A DNA stretch of 64,000 bases from Sphingobium sp. (GCA_023266575.1 JAHFPV010000002.1:1-64000), one strand, 5' to 3'; shown: positions 51,353-61,827, numbered from the stretch's first letter. Numbers and translations are program-made. The notes: generated by a model from the sequence alone, not told the origin.

Positions 51353-54300
51353 TTATGCCTCCTGCGGCGCAGCAGGGCTCGCCTGCTCATCGGCCGCATC
51401 ATGGGTCTTATGTTCACGGAACAGCCGCTTCACCACGGTGAAGAATACCGGCACGAAGAAGATGGCCAGCACGGTCGCCGACAGCATCCCGCCGACCACG
51501 GCCCAGCCGATCGCATTCTGGCCACCGGCCCCTGCCCCGGACGATACCGCCAGCGGCAGCACGCCGAATATGAAGGCGAAGCTGGTCATCAGGATCGGCC
51601 GCAACCGCAGCTTGCCCGCTTCCAGCGCCGCCGCCGCGGGCGACATGCCCTCGCGCATCTTCTCCTCGGCAAATTCCACGATCAGGATCGCATTCTTCGC
51701 CGACACGCCGATCGTGGTGATCAGGCCGACCTGGAGGTAGATGTCATTGTTCAGCCCCGCCAGCGTCGCCGCGATCACCGCGCCCAGCACGCCCAGTGGC
51801 ACCACCAGCAGCACCGCGATCGGCACCGACCAGCTTTCGTAGAGCGCAGCAAGGCACAGGAACACGATCAGCATCGACAGCGCATAGACATAGGGTGCCT
51901 GCCCGCCGGACGTGCGTTCCTCATAGGAAATGCCGTTCCAGCTATAGCCGATGCCAGCAGGCAATTTGGCGGCATATTCCTCCATCGCCTGCATCGCGTC
52001 GCCGCTCGAAACGCCCGGTGCAGGCGCGCCCTGAATGTTCATCGACGGCACGCCGTTGAACCGTTCCAGCCGCGCCGGACCCTGGGTCCATTCCGTCGTG
52101 GCAAAGGCCGACAATGGCGCCATGACACCGCTACTGCCCCGGACATGCAGCGCGCCGATGGAATCGGGCGTCGTGCGGAACGGTGCATCCGCCTGCACGA
52201 ACACCTTTTTCACCCGGTCGCGGTCAATGAAATCATTGACGTAACTGCTGCCCAGATTGGTGCTGATCGTGTCGTTGACGTCCGCCTGGGCAATGCCCAG
52301 TGCGCCTGCCGCCGCCTGATCGACGGTCAGCTTCAATTGCGCGCTGTCCTCCAGGCCATTGGGCCGCACCTGCGCCAATCGCTTGTCGGCCATAGCCATG
52401 CCGAGCAACTGATTGCGCGCCTCCAGCAGCTTTTCATGGCCGACATTGCCCTGATCCAGCAGCTGGAAGTCGAAACCCGACGCATTGCCCAGTTCCTGCA
52501 CGGCGGGCGGCACGAAGGCGATCACCATAGCGGACGAGATTTTGTGCAGGGCGGCGTTGGCGCGCTGCGCCACGGCCATGACGCTATTGTCATGCCCCTT
52601 GCGCAGCTTCCAATCCTTCATCCGCACAAAGGCGATGCCGACATTCTGCCCCTGCCCGACGAAGCCGAAGCCGGAAATGGTGAATACCGCCGCGACATTC
52701 TTGGACTCGTCCTTCAGATAATAGTCGCGCACCCGGTCGAGCGTCCGCTCGGTCTCCTCGATCGTCGCGCCCGATGGCAGCGAGACCTGGTTGATGATGC
52801 GCCCCTGATCCTCTTCGGGCAGGAAACCGCTGGGCAGCCGCAGGAAGATGACCGCCATGCCGACCGTGACCAGGCCAAAGACCAGCATGGTCCGGCCCCA
52901 GCGCCGCTCGACCTTCTCCACACCCTGCCCATACCGCACCACGCCCTTGTCGAACGTCCGGTTGAACCAGCCGAAAAAGCCCTTCTGCGTGGCATGATCA
53001 TGCTTGGCTGGCTTCAGGATCGTGGCGCACAAAGCGGGCGTCAGGACCAGCGCCACCAGCACCGACAGGATCATTGAGGAGACGATGGTGATCGAAAACT
53101 GGCGGAAGATAACGCCGGTCGAACCACCGAAGAAAGCCATCGGCAGGAACACCGCCGACAGGACAAGCCCGATGCCGATCAGCGCGCCGCTGATCTCGTC
53201 CATCGACTTTTTCGCGGCTTCCTTGGGACTAAGCCCTTCGTCCTGAATCAGCCGCTCGACATTCTCCACCACAACAATGGCATCGTCGACCAGCAGACCG
53301 ATCGCCAGCACCATGCCGAACAATGTCAGCGTGTTGATGGTGAACCCCGCGACATGCAGGATTGCCAGCGTTCCCAGCAGCACAACCGGCACGGCGATGG
53401 TGGGGATCAGGGTCGCACGCCAGTTCTGGAGGAACAGGAACATCACGACGAATACCAGCAACACCGCTTCGACCAGCGTGTGGATCACCTGTTCGACCGA
53501 CAATTTCACGAAGGTCGAATTGTCGACCGGGAAGTCATATTTGACCCAGGTCGGGAAATTCTTGGACAGCGCAGCCATCTGCGCCTTCACGTTGGTGACG
53601 GTATCCAGTGCATTGGCACCTGGTGCCAGCTTGATGCCGAAACCGGCGGCCGGATGGCCGTTGAACTTGGCGCCGAAGCTGTAATTTTCCGAACCCAGCT
53701 CAACCCGCGCAACGTCGGACAACAGGACGACTGAACCGTCACCGTTGCTGCGCAGGCGGATGGCGCGAAATTCCTCAGGCGTCCGCAACCGCGACTGGGC
53801 GGTGACGGTGGCGTTGAGCGCCTGGCCCTTGGGCGATGGCGTGCCACCGACCTGACCCGCCGAGACCTGCGCATTTTGCGCCTGGATCGCGGCCTTTACG
53901 TCGCCGGTGGTGACGCCCAGATTGGCCATCTTATAAGGGTCCAGCCACACCCGCATCGCATATTGCGCACCCAGCAACTGGGTATCGCCCACACCACTGA
54001 TACGGCTGATCGGGTCTTGCAGCGATGACGCCACGAAATCGCCTGCATCCTGCTGATCATGGATGCCGTCATCGGCATAGACCGCCATCACCATCAGAAA
54101 ACTGGCGGTTGATTTGGTAACGCGCAGCCCCTGTTGCTGCACTTCCTGCGGCAACAGCGGCGTGGCCTGAGACAGCTTGTTCTGGACCTGCACCTGCGCG
54201 ATGTCGGCGTCAGTGCCCTGCTCGAACGTCAGGGTGATGGTCAGATTGCCCGCGCTGTCGCTGGTCGACGAAAAATAGCGCAGATTGTCGATGCCCTTGA

Positions 54301-54505
54301 GCTGCTGCTCGATAATCTGGGTCGTTGTGCTTTCCAGCGTCTGGGCGTTGGCGCCCGGATAGCTGGTGCCGATGCTGACGGTGGGCGGCGCGATTTCAGG
54401 AAATTGCGCGACGGGCAGCATCCGCATGGCGAGCAGCCCCGCCAGCATGATGACGATGGCGATGACCCATGCGAAGATGGGCCGGTCGATAAAATAGCGG
54501 GCCAT
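51353..54505 (-). CDS. RND multidrug efflux transporter (AcrB/MexB type)
   Basis: A 1050-residue inner-membrane proton antiporter of the HAE1 family, full length. It has twelve expected membrane helices, a porter domain with [20 protein letters not shown], and TM4 with the proton-relay pair ([19 protein letters not shown], two adjacent Asp), followed by the [20 protein letters not shown] segment. It exports drugs or other hydrophobic compounds; the substrate is not defined. It lies between the adaptor and outer-membrane genes. Confidence 0.96.
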   Translation of the reverse strand: MARYFIDRPIFAWVIAIVIMLAGLLAMRMLPVAQFPEIAPPTVSIGTSYPGANAQTLESTTTQIIEQQLKGIDNLRYFSSTSDSAGNLTITLTFEQGTDADIAQVQVQNKLSQATPLLPQEVQQQGLRVTKSTASFLMVMAVYADDGIHDQQDAGDFVASSLQDPISRISGVGDTQLLGAQYAMRVWLDPYKMANLGVTTGDVKAAIQAQNAQVSAGQVGGTPSPKGQALNATVTAQSRLRTPEEFRAIRLRSNGDGSVVLLSDVARVELGSENYSFGAKFNGHPAAGFGIKLAPGANALDTVTNVKAQMAALSKNFPTWVKYDFPVDNSTFVKLSVEQVIHTLVEAVLLVFVVMFLFLQNWRATLIPTIAVPVVLLGTLAILHVAGFTINTLTLFGMVLAIGLLVDDAIVVVENVERLIQDEGLSPKEAAKKSMDEISGALIGIGLVLSAVFLPMAFFGGSTGVIFRQFSITIVSSMILSVLVALVLTPALCATILKPAKHDHATQKGFFGWFNRTFDKGVVRYGQGVEKVERRWGRTMLVFGLVTVGMAVIFLRLPSGFLPEEDQGRIINQVSLPSGATIEETERTLDRVRDYYLKDESKNVAAVFTISGFGFVGQGQNVGIAFVRMKDWKLRKGHDNSVMAVAQRANAALHKISSAMVIAFVPPAVQELGNASGFDFQLLDQGNVGHEKLLEARNQLLGMAMADKRLAQVRPNGLEDSAQLKLTVDQAAAGALGIAQADVNDTISTNLGSSYVNDFIDRDRVKKVFVQADAPFRTTPDSIGALHVRGSSGVMAPLSAFATTEWTQGPARLERFNGVPSMNIQGAPAPGVSSGDAMQAMEEYAAKLPAGIGYSWNGISYEERTSGGQAPYVYALSMLIVFLCLAALYESWSVPIAVLLVVPLGVLGAVIAATLAGLNNDIYLQVGLITTIGVSAKNAILIVEFAEEKMREGMSPAAAALEAGKLRLRPILMTSFAFIFGVLPLAVSSGAGAGGQNAIGWAVVGGMLSATVLAIFFVPVFFTVVKRLFREHKTHDAADEQASPAAPQEA

Positions 54506-54508
54506 GAT

Positions 54509-55657
54509 TTACTGCGCCCCGCCCGTGGAGGCGGTAACCTGCTGCGGCGCACCGGGCTTGACCACCGTGCCGGGGCGCAGATTGACCAGTCCTTCGACGA
54601 TCAGCCGGTCGCCCGCCTTCAGGCCGCTTGTGACGATCCACTTGTCACCAACCGCACGATCCACGGTCACCTGGCGCATTTCCGCCTTATTATCCTTGCC
54701 CACGACCATGGCGGTCGCGCGGCCACGCGCGTCGCGGCTGATGCCCTGTTGCGGTGCCAGGATGGCCTGGGTCCGCTGGCCCTCGATCATTTTCGCACGG
54801 ACATACATGCCCGGCAGCAACAGGCCGTCGGGATTGGCGAAGGACGCCCGCAGCGTTACCGCGCCCGACGTCGGATCGACCGACACTTCGGAAAATTGCA
54901 GCCGACCCTCGATCGGATAGGCGCTGCCATTGGGCAATAACAGCTGGACACGCGCGCCATCCGCGCCGCTCACCCCGCCGCTCTTCATCGCCTGTTTGAG
55001 GTCAATGATCTGCGCGGCGGACTGGGTGACATCGACATAGACAGTGTCGGTGCGCTGGATCGTCGCCAGCGGGTCCGCCTGCCCCGCCTGCACCAGAGCG
55101 CCCGGCGTGAACAAAGACCGACCGATCCGGCCGGAAATGGGCGCGCGGATGCGGGTGAAATTCTGGTTCACCTGCGCCGATTTCACCGCGCCACGCTGCG
55201 CTGCAACATCGGCACGCGCCTGTTGGGCTGCGGCATCGGCATTGTCATATTCTTGACGGCTGACTGCATTGATGCCGACCAGTTCCTTGTAGCGTTGCGC
55301 CTGCAAGCTGGTGGAGCGGATCGCGGCATTGGCCCGCGCCAGCGATCCCTGCGCCTGCGCGACGGCAGCGCGATAGGGGGCATCCTCAATCTCGTAGAGC
55401 AGTTGCCCGGCCCGCACGACGCTGCCCTCGGCAAACAGGCGGCGACGGATCACGCCGCTGATTTGTGGCCGGACTTCTGCGGTTTCCACCGCAACAATGC
55501 GGCCGGGCAGCTCATTGAGCAGCGGCGCGGAGCCTGTCGCCAGCGTCACCACGCCCACGGCGGGCGGCGGCGGCGCGGGCGGCGGGCTGTCCCCGCAGGC
55601 ACTGAGCGCCAATGCCGACGCACAGGCCAGCAATCCGATGAACTTCCCCTTTTGCAT
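54509..55657 (-). CDS. RND efflux periplasmic adaptor (AcrA/MexA type)
   Basis: A 382-residue membrane-fusion protein. The lipoprotein signal MQKGKFIGLLACASALALSA has its Cys at residue 21. A lipoyl-like half (GRIVAVETAEVRPQISGVI), an alpha-hairpin (QAQGSLARANAAIRSTSLQA), the second lipoyl half (TRIRAPISGRIGRSL) and a beta-barrel follow. It is the first gene of the efflux operon. The start lies 34 bases from a perfect palindrome shared with the divergent TetR gene; a longer reading would cover that operator. Confidence 0.94.
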   Translation of the reverse strand: MQKGKFIGLLACASALALSACGDSPPPAPPPPAVGVVTLATGSAPLLNELPGRIVAVETAEVRPQISGVIRRRLFAEGSVVRAGQLLYEIEDAPYRAAVAQAQGSLARANAAIRSTSLQAQRYKELVGINAVSRQEYDNADAAAQQARADVAAQRGAVKSAQVNQNFTRIRAPISGRIGRSLFTPGALVQAGQADPLATIQRTDTVYVDVTQSAAQIIDLKQAMKSGGVSGADGARVQLLLPNGSAYPIEGRLQFSEVSVDPTSGAVTLRASFANPDGLLLPGMYVRAKMIEGQRTQAILAPQQGISRDARGRATAMVVGKDNKAEMRQVTVDRAVGDKWIVTSGLKAGDRLIVEGLVNLRPGTVVKPGAPQQVTASTGGAQ

Positions 55658-55690
55658 CGCGCATATTTCCGTTTTGATAGGATACTGATA

Positions 55691-55708
55691 GGAATGAACG
55701 TTCATTCC
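55691..55708. promoter_or_regulatory. perfect 18-bp palindrome, TetR operator candidate
   Basis: GGAATGAACGTTCATTCC is an uninterrupted perfect palindrome midway between the divergent tetR-type gene and the efflux operon. It resembles the TGAACGTTCA core bound by several AcrR/TtgR-like repressors, so it very likely controls both directions. Confidence 0.75.
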
Positions 55709-55773
55709 GCTTGCGCGGCAGGTAGGATCATGCAAAGACTAATTCAAGAGAGAAAAAAGGCCGAGGGGTAAAA

Positions 55774-56376
55774 ATGACCGCAGTGCAGCAAGATCAGCCA
55801 GCGTCCGAAAAGACGGGTAAGGAACGGATTATGGAGGCTGCGCGCGACCTGTTCGACAGTCACGGCTTTCACCAAACCTCCATGGCCGAACTCGCTGTAG
55901 CAGCACAGGTTTCGGTCGGGCAGATCTATCGCCTGTTCAAGGGCAAGGAGGATATCATCTCCGCCATTGTCCAGGCCGATGCCGACGAACGCTACCTGCA
56001 CATGGATGCGCTGCGCACCCGGCTCAACGCGGGCGAACTGACGATCGAACAGACGTTCGAGCAATTGCTGTTGCATATCGTCGATGAAAAGGACGAAGCC
56101 CTGTCCTTCGACATCATGGCCGAAAGTTTCCGTAATCGGCCGGTCGGCGACACGATCGCCGCGATGTGTGTGCGCTTTCGCCGCTACATCCGCGACTTTG
56201 CCTGCGCCGCCAATCCCGACCTGTCCGGCGAAGCGCTGGACGGCGCAGAAGAAATTGTCCTCGCCTGCATGTTTGGCCTCGGCCATCGCAGTCTGTCGCG
56301 CCCTAGCCTGAGCGCGGCGGACACCGCCCGCCTGTCCGCCCGGATGATCGTCGCGGCGCTGCGCGCGATCGGCTAG
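55774..56376 (+). CDS. TetR family regulator of the adjacent efflux operon
   Basis: A 200-residue repressor with an N-terminal helix-turn-helix (AARDLFDSHGFHQTSMAELA, then VSVGQIYRLFKGKEDI) and a helical C-terminal ligand domain rich in Leu and Ala. GAGGGG precedes the ATG. Divergent placement across a perfect palindrome from an RND operon indicates it represses the pump until a drug-like ligand binds. Confidence 0.92.
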   Translation: MTAVQQDQPASEKTGKERIMEAARDLFDSHGFHQTSMAELAVAAQVSVGQIYRLFKGKEDIISAIVQADADERYLHMDALRTRLNAGELTIEQTFEQLLLHIVDEKDEALSFDIMAESFRNRPVGDTIAAMCVRFRRYIRDFACAANPDLSGEALDGAEEIVLACMFGLGHRSLSRPSLSAADTARLSARMIVAALRAIG

Positions 56377-56416
56377 GCCATGCGCCAACCGAGCGCGCGT
56401 TTTTGTGCAGCCCCGG

Positions 56417-59305
56417 CTATTTCGCGGTGACCCCTTCGGGCAGGACGATCGCCGACCAGCTTTTTGCAGGGGCCAGATAGCGGGCGGCCAGCGCCTGCAA
56501 CTGCGCCGGGGTGACGGTCAGCATATCCTGCGCCATGGTCTGCATCGCTGCGACATAGCGGGCATCATGGGTCGCGCCCTCCATCTGGTTCATCCAGAAG
56601 GCATTGCCCGTCCCTGCCCGCATCAGCATCTGCCGCATCGGGGCGACCGCGCGCTGCAACTCATCATCACTGACCGGCGTCTTGGCCAGATCAGCCGCGG
56701 TCGATTTCACCACATCGTAGAAATAGCCGATCCGGTCGGGCCGCACCTGACTGGTCACCAATATATAGCCGCCACTCTCATAGGAGAAAGGCCAGCTATT
56801 CTGGACACTGGGCGAATAGGCCGCCCCCTCGGTCGATCGCAGCCGGTCGAACAGCCGATCGTTGAAGATCTGCGTCAGTATCTCCAGCTGGCGGGCTTCC
56901 TTTTGCAGGGTGAAGCCGCCCGATGTCGGCCATGCCATGACGGCAGCGGCCTGTTCCTTGTCCCCCTTGTGCCGCAGCACCACCGGCGCTTCGACATGGG
57001 CGGGAAAGCGCATCGCCCGGTTGGCCGCTGGCACCGGCGTATCGGGACGCGGCGGCAGCGCGCCTAGCGTCGCAGCCACCGCCGCGATCGCATCATCCGC
57101 CTTCACCTGCCCGAAAATCTGCACCTCGATCGGACCCGACGCCAGGATCGGTTCCCATGTCGCGCGGAAGGCCTGCGGCGTCAGCGCATTGATTTCAGCC
57201 AGCGAGGGCGTGCGGAACCGCACATCCTTGCCATGCAGCAACCAGCTAAGGTCACGGCTCAATACCGCATCGGGCGACCGGGTCATGGCGTCATAAGCCA
57301 CGGTCGCGCCGGTCTTGACCCGCGCGATCGGTGCCGGGTCCCAACCGGGCGCGCCCAGCTTGGTCGCGAACAGGCGCAACTGGTCCTTATAGTCCGCCGG
57401 ACGCGTCACCGCCTGCAACTCGAACGCATCCTCGTCGGTCGCAAAGTCCATGCCCATGCGGCGACCATTGGTCAGATCATCCAGTTCCCGCTGCCCCAGC
57501 GTGCCGATGCCACTGGCAACCAGCGCATAGTCGCCCGCCCAACTCGCTACCGGCTTGACCGGAGAGAAAGCCTGCTGGCCATGGCCGAACCGCACATTGA
57601 TCCGCACCTTCTCGGTCTCGGCATCATTGGCGAACAGGGTCAACTTGACCCCGTTGGAGAAAGTGATGCTCTCCATCCCCGGCAGGCCGATCGGCGTGCG
57701 GGACAAAACGGTCGCCGGCGCGCCCAATTTGGGCAGGTCGGCCATCGTCACCAGCTTGTCGGCCAGCCGCGCATTGGTCGCGGCCTTGACCGGCGCGGCG
57801 ACGGCAGCGGCCAGCTTCGCGTCCAGCCCCGGCTGCGCCTTCCCCGTCACCAGCAGGGTGCGGAACACGCCCGCGGAAAACAGCCGGTTCGTCGATTCGA
57901 CGATCTTGGCAGGCGTCATGCTGGCCTTGCCGGATCGGAAGATGCTGAGCGCCGCGTCGGGGCTGACCGTGGTTTCGCGAATATCGACCGCGCTGATCAG
58001 GTCGCTCGCCTGCTTGGCGCCAGCCTCCGTATCGGCATTTTCGACCTGGATCGCCAATGCCGTGTCCATCTGCGCATATTCGCGGTCAATCTCGGTCTGG
58101 CTGGGCGGCGTGGTCTTGGCGTCCTCCACAATGGCGCGCACGTCGGCCAGCGCTTTCTCCCAATTATCGCCGGTCGGGATGATCGTCATGAACGTGCCGT
58201 CGACCGACCGGCTGACATCCTGCTGCTCGACGCTCGATTGCAGAAAGCTGCCGCCACTGCGCGCAGCCTGCTCCAGCCGCCGGCTGATGATCTGCAAGGC
58301 CAGCATGTCAGTCAGCTTATCCTGATTGTACAGGATAGTGTCGGCGCGCGGCTTCCACGGGCGCAGCCACGCCAGCGTCATGCCCAGCGGCACCCCCGGT
58401 TCCACCGCAACGCGGGTAGCGGGCAATTTGGGATCGGGCGTGCCGAAATCGGGCAAAGGCGCGCCCTTGCCCGGCACCGACCAGCCACCAAACTGCTCCT
58501 TGATCAACTGTTCGGCCAGCGCCGGGTCGATATCCCCAGCAATCGCGATCACCGCATTTTCCGGGCGATACCAGCGCTGGTGAAACGCCGTCATCTTGGC
58601 CGCCGTTGCCGCATTGAGCGTCGCGACCGTGCCGATTGGCGCATGGTCTGCCAGTGGTTGCCCGGCGAAGAAATGCAGGCGGCTGATGTCGGAAATCCGC
58701 ATCTGCGGCCCGTCGCCCTCGCGCCGTTCGGCCAGCACCACCGCGCGTTCGGCATTGACCGCGCTGTCGATGATATTGGGATCGGCCATCATGCCGGACA
58801 GGATTTTCAGGCTCTCGCCCAGCGTCTGCTGCGTCGCCTGCGGCAGGTCGAGCGCGTAGCTGGTGCCGGTCGGCGTCGTCTGCGCATTGCTGTCGCTGCC
58901 AAAGGTCACGCCCAGCCGCTGCCAGATACGCTTGGATTCGCCATCGGGGACATGGCGTGACCCGCGAAAGGTCAGATGCTCCATGAAATGCGCGTAACCC
59001 TGCTCGTCGGGTCGCTCCATCAGCGATCCGGCATCGATCCGCAGCCGCACCGACACCTGCCCCGGCGGCACGCCATTGCGACGGATCGCATAGCGCAACC
59101 CGTTGGACAGCGTGCCAAAGCGCCACGCCGCGTCGATGGGGACATCGCTATTTTCATACAGCCACGGCCGCACCTGCGGCGCAAGCGCGCCGCCCGCAAC
59201 GGCAGGAGCAGGATCGGTCCGGGCAGCGAGTGGCGCGGGCGAACCCGACAGCAACAGGGCAAGGACAGTCAGCGAAGCGGCGGTGCGCCGTGGGGAAAAT
59301 CTCAT
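56417..59305 (-). CDS. M16 family zinc protease, exported
   Basis: A 962-residue pitrilysin/insulinase-type protease with a signal peptide (TAASLTVLALLLSGSPAPLA). The inverted zinc motif HxxEH is AHFMEHLTF (His106, Glu109, His110), with a distal Glu in NAERAVVLAERREGD near residue 185. Two tandem M16 domains, active and inactive, fill the length as in family proteins of about 950 residues. It probably acts in the periplasm. Orientation is convergent with the TetR gene. Confidence 0.93.
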   Translation of the reverse strand: MRFSPRRTAASLTVLALLLSGSPAPLAARTDPAPAVAGGALAPQVRPWLYENSDVPIDAAWRFGTLSNGLRYAIRRNGVPPGQVSVRLRIDAGSLMERPDEQGYAHFMEHLTFRGSRHVPDGESKRIWQRLGVTFGSDSNAQTTPTGTSYALDLPQATQQTLGESLKILSGMMADPNIIDSAVNAERAVVLAERREGDGPQMRISDISRLHFFAGQPLADHAPIGTVATLNAATAAKMTAFHQRWYRPENAVIAIAGDIDPALAEQLIKEQFGGWSVPGKGAPLPDFGTPDPKLPATRVAVEPGVPLGMTLAWLRPWKPRADTILYNQDKLTDMLALQIISRRLEQAARSGGSFLQSSVEQQDVSRSVDGTFMTIIPTGDNWEKALADVRAIVEDAKTTPPSQTEIDREYAQMDTALAIQVENADTEAGAKQASDLISAVDIRETTVSPDAALSIFRSGKASMTPAKIVESTNRLFSAGVFRTLLVTGKAQPGLDAKLAAAVAAPVKAATNARLADKLVTMADLPKLGAPATVLSRTPIGLPGMESITFSNGVKLTLFANDAETEKVRINVRFGHGQQAFSPVKPVASWAGDYALVASGIGTLGQRELDDLTNGRRMGMDFATDEDAFELQAVTRPADYKDQLRLFATKLGAPGWDPAPIARVKTGATVAYDAMTRSPDAVLSRDLSWLLHGKDVRFRTPSLAEINALTPQAFRATWEPILASGPIEVQIFGQVKADDAIAAVAATLGALPPRPDTPVPAANRAMRFPAHVEAPVVLRHKGDKEQAAAVMAWPTSGGFTLQKEARQLEILTQIFNDRLFDRLRSTEGAAYSPSVQNSWPFSYESGGYILVTSQVRPDRIGYFYDVVKSTAADLAKTPVSDDELQRAVAPMRQMLMRAGTGNAFWMNQMEGATHDARYVAAMQTMAQDMLTVTPAQLQALAARYLAPAKSWSAIVLPEGVTAK

Positions 59306-59404
59306 AGGCGGGTGAGCCTAACGGGATTTTCCTGAATGGCTACTGACAAAGACGGTCATGGGAGACGCGCAAAACGCCCGTCCGCCTCGAGCGTGTCGAG
59401 ATGC

Positions 59405-59432
59405 GTTTCTCGACTTCGCTCGAAACGAACGG
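59405..59432. repeat. single arm of the dispersed 28-base REP-like element
   Basis: Identical over 28 bases to the right arm of the element at 39480-39507. A degenerate partner (CTCGAGCGTGTCGAGATGCG) lies just to the left, so the second arm has decayed. It sits between the protease gene and the helicase gene end. Confidence 0.75.
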
Positions 59433-59441
59433 CGGATTGGT

Positions 59442-60824
59442 TTAGCGCGGCGCGCCGGTGCGCTGAACGGCACCCTTATGCGCACCAACGGCACCGCCAC
59501 TGCGGCGACGGCGGAAGGGGCGCTTTTCGCCACCCTCTGCGTCGGGGCGATGGGCGCGGTCGGGGGTGCCGCGCTGCTGCTTCTGGCCGTCCTGATATTT
59601 GCGCTGGCCATCGGCACGACGTGCCTGCTGTTGCGGCGTCTGGCTCGGTCCCTTCTTGGGGGCAGCCGGCTTGGGCAGGTTACGCACCGCTTCCATGAAA
59701 TTCTCCGGCAGCGGCTCCATTTCCAGCTTGACCCGCGTCGCCTTTTCAATGGCCTTCAGATAGGGCCGCTCATCGTCCGCCACGAAGCTGATGGCAATGC
59801 CTTCGGCTCCGGCGCGCGCGGTGCGGCCAATGCGGTGGACATATTGTTCGGCCACGTTGGGGATTTCAAAGTTGATGACGTGCGACACGCCCGACACGTC
59901 GATGCCGCGCGCGGCAATGTCGGTCGCGACCAGCAGCTTCACCTTGCCCTGACGGAAAGCCTGGAGCGCGGTGGTGCGCTGGCCCTGGCTCTTGTTGCCA
60001 TGGATCGCAAACGCCTCGATCCCCGCGCCTTCCAGGAAGCGCACGACGCGGTCGGCGCCATGCTTGGTGCGGGTGAAAATGAGCGCCCGGTCAATATCTT
60101 CGCTTTTCAGGATCAGGTGGAGCAGCGCCTGCTTCTCACCCTGATTGACGAAGGTCGCGCGCTGATGGACGCGCTCGGCAGTGGTCGATTGCGGCGCGAC
60201 GCTGACCTTGACCGGATTGTTCAGGAACTGGGCGGCAAGCGCCTCGATTTCCTTGGGCATGGTGGCCGAGAAAAACAGGTTCTGGCGATCGGCCGGCAGC
60301 ATCTTAGCGACGCGCTTCAAGGGCTGGATGAAGCCCATGTCCATCATCTGGTCCGCTTCGTCGAGGACGAAGATTTCGGTATCCTTGATCGTCAGCGCGC
60401 GCTGGTCGATCAGGTCGAGCAGGCGACCAGGGGTCGCAACGACGACATCGACGCCGCCCGCCAGCGCGCGGATCTGCTTGTTGATCGGCACGCCGCCGAA
60501 CACAGTTTCGACCGACAGTTTCAGGAAGCGGCCATAGTCGCGGAAGCTCTGCGCAATCTGCGCGGCGAGTTCGCGGGTCGGGGCCAGCACCAGCATCCGG
60601 CAGCCCTTGATCGGCGTCGCTCTGGGGTTACGCGCGAAATAATCGAGGCTGGGCAGCGCGAAGGCTGCGGTCTTGCCGGTGCCGGTCTGGGCGATGCCGC
60701 ACAGATCCTTGCCTTCCAGCAGGACGGGGATCGCCTTTTCCTGAATAGGCGTCGGGGTCACATAATTTTTGGAGGCGAGCGCCTTCATGATCGGCTCAGC
60801 CAGACCAAAGTCATTGAATTGCAT
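59442..60824 (-). CDS. DEAD-box RNA helicase (RhlE-like)
   Basis: A 460-residue ATP-dependent RNA helicase. The Q motif (TPTPIQEKAIP), motif I AQTGTGKT at about 40-48, motif II DEAD in FVLDEADQMMDMGF, motif III SAT and motif VI HRIGRTARAG are all present. The C-terminal 90 residues are Lys/Arg/Gln-rich and disordered, typical of RhlE-group proteins acting on ribosome assembly or RNA decay. Confidence 0.95.
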   Translation of the reverse strand: MQFNDFGLAEPIMKALASKNYVTPTPIQEKAIPVLLEGKDLCGIAQTGTGKTAAFALPSLDYFARNPRATPIKGCRMLVLAPTRELAAQIAQSFRDYGRFLKLSVETVFGGVPINKQIRALAGGVDVVVATPGRLLDLIDQRALTIKDTEIFVLDEADQMMDMGFIQPLKRVAKMLPADRQNLFFSATMPKEIEALAAQFLNNPVKVSVAPQSTTAERVHQRATFVNQGEKQALLHLILKSEDIDRALIFTRTKHGADRVVRFLEGAGIEAFAIHGNKSQGQRTTALQAFRQGKVKLLVATDIAARGIDVSGVSHVINFEIPNVAEQYVHRIGRTARAGAEGIAISFVADDERPYLKAIEKATRVKLEMEPLPENFMEAVRNLPKPAAPKKGPSQTPQQQARRADGQRKYQDGQKQQRGTPDRAHRPDAEGGEKRPFRRRRSGGAVGAHKGAVQRTGAPR

Positions 60825-61075
60825 TTAGAAAACTCACAAGTCGGCCTTGGCGCCAACTTGCTCTGCGGACGCAGGAAGGGCGCGAGGCGGGTTACGAAAC
60901 GACCCGCGTGAAAAGGGAAGCCTCAAGCTTGGCGCAGACTCTCATTGGCCGGTCCGTGGTCCTTGAGCGGCTGTTCCAGCCCCCCAGGTTGCGGACGATC
61001 ACGCTGCCAATCGCTGTGGAACCGTCATGGCCCCTCTGCTGCGCTGCAACGCATATGGCGAAGATGCAGGCAAAT
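60825..61075. other. helicase upstream region, no gene seen
   Basis: This 250-base stretch is the probable promoter and leader of the DEAD-box helicase. Long leaders are usual for cold-shock-type helicases. A short CTTGGCGCCAAC palindrome near 60847 and no convincing coding frame are seen. Confidence 0.4.
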
Positions 61076-61115
61076 AGCAAGCGGCCGTGCGGAATGGCAC
61101 GGCCGCTTGCTTTTT
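61076..61115 (+). terminator. rho-independent terminator-like hairpin
   Basis: A perfect 15-bp stem (61076-61090 with 61097-61111), a GGAATG loop and an immediate T-run (CTTTTT) on the plus strand. No plus-strand gene lies just upstream, so it would end either antisense transcripts of the helicase leader or an unannotated RNA. Confidence 0.65.
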
Positions 61116-61137
61116 GGATGTGCTTTCGCACATTCGG

Positions 61138-61217
61138 CCGCACCGGCCCGTTCCCCCACCCGATTACCCCACGGCAGTATATTCTGGGTGGTCGGGTGGG
61201 GTAGCGGGCCGGTGCGG
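61138..61217. repeat. 80-base nested inverted repeat
   Basis: CCGCACCGGCCCG (61138-61150) pairs exactly with 61205-61217. Nested within it, CCCCACCCGA (61154-61163) pairs exactly with TCGGGTGGGG (61192-61201). The central 28 bases (TTACCCCACGGCAGTATATT onward) hold a less GC-rich loop. It stands between two separate terminator hairpins. Confidence 0.7.
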
Positions 61218-61220
61218 ATC

Positions 61221-61246
61221 AAAAATGCGCCCTTTCGCGCATTTTT
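61221..61246. terminator. bidirectional rho-independent terminator
   Basis: AAAAATGCGC (61221-61230) and GCGCATTTTT (61237-61246) form a stem with A and T tracts on both sides and a CCTTTC loop. It lies 14 bases after the stop of the minus-strand PNPOx-fold gene and is the likely end of that transcript. Confidence 0.8.
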
Positions 61247-61259
61247 CAAAGAGTCGCCC

Positions 61260-61730
61260 TTAGAGCGAGATTTCAGCGTGCTTGGACTGCATTTCCTTGG
61301 CGACGTCTCCACCGAACATCATCTTGAACACCCCGACAATCGACAGGTCAGCCAGCCATATTTCCGCGGTGCCAAGATCAAAGCGCAGCATCAGCAAATT
61401 GGGATCGTTGCGACCGCCCTCATACCAGGCCTCGACTTGGCTTGACCAGTAACGGTCGATCACCGCCGGATCGGTTTCTTCGACCAATGTGCCGTTGATG
61501 CAGGCAAACAGGCCGTGATCCTTGGCCGCAAACTGGGCCATGGCCGGGCCGCCGGGGGCCAGACGATTGTCGCGCGAGGTATAGAACCAGAAGCAATGAT
61601 CAGCATCTGGATCAAGCTGCGCCGTCATCGGCAGGCTATGCTCGTGACTATTATTCAGCCCCACCATCAGGAAGGGGCTTTTGCTCAGATCGCTCCAGAA
61701 ATGTTCGCGAATATCTTTTTCCGTCGCCAT
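61260..61730 (-). CDS. pyridoxamine 5'-phosphate oxidase-fold protein (general stress protein 26 type)
   Basis: A 156-residue split-barrel flavin-binding-like protein: FLMVGLNNSHEHSLPMTAQL, FWFYTSRDNRLAPGGPAMAQ and LLMLRFDLGTAEIWLAD are typical of the general stress protein 26 group. It probably binds FMN or F420-like cofactors; the reaction is unknown. It is monocistronic, with a clear terminator after it. Confidence 0.85.
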   Translation of the reverse strand: MATEKDIREHFWSDLSKSPFLMVGLNNSHEHSLPMTAQLDPDADHCFWFYTSRDNRLAPGGPAMAQFAAKDHGLFACINGTLVEETDPAVIDRYWSSQVEAWYEGGRNDPNLLMLRFDLGTAEIWLADLSIVGVFKMMFGGDVAKEMQSKHAEISL

Positions 61731-61827
61731 TATATCTCTCCTGCTGGGTCATCGCGAATAATCGACGGCCGGCAGCGAAGTTCCCGAGACGCTTGATCTT
61801 CCCCCCGCACATCTCCACATAGCGGCC

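Noticed and set aside
49391-53077. Plus-strand open frame of 1228 codons
   Set aside because: It runs antisense through ogt, the outer-membrane factor and the RND gene; no family features are seen.
57233-58960. Plus-strand open frame of 575 codons
   Set aside because: It is antisense to the M16 protease, which has a clear zinc motif and signal peptide.
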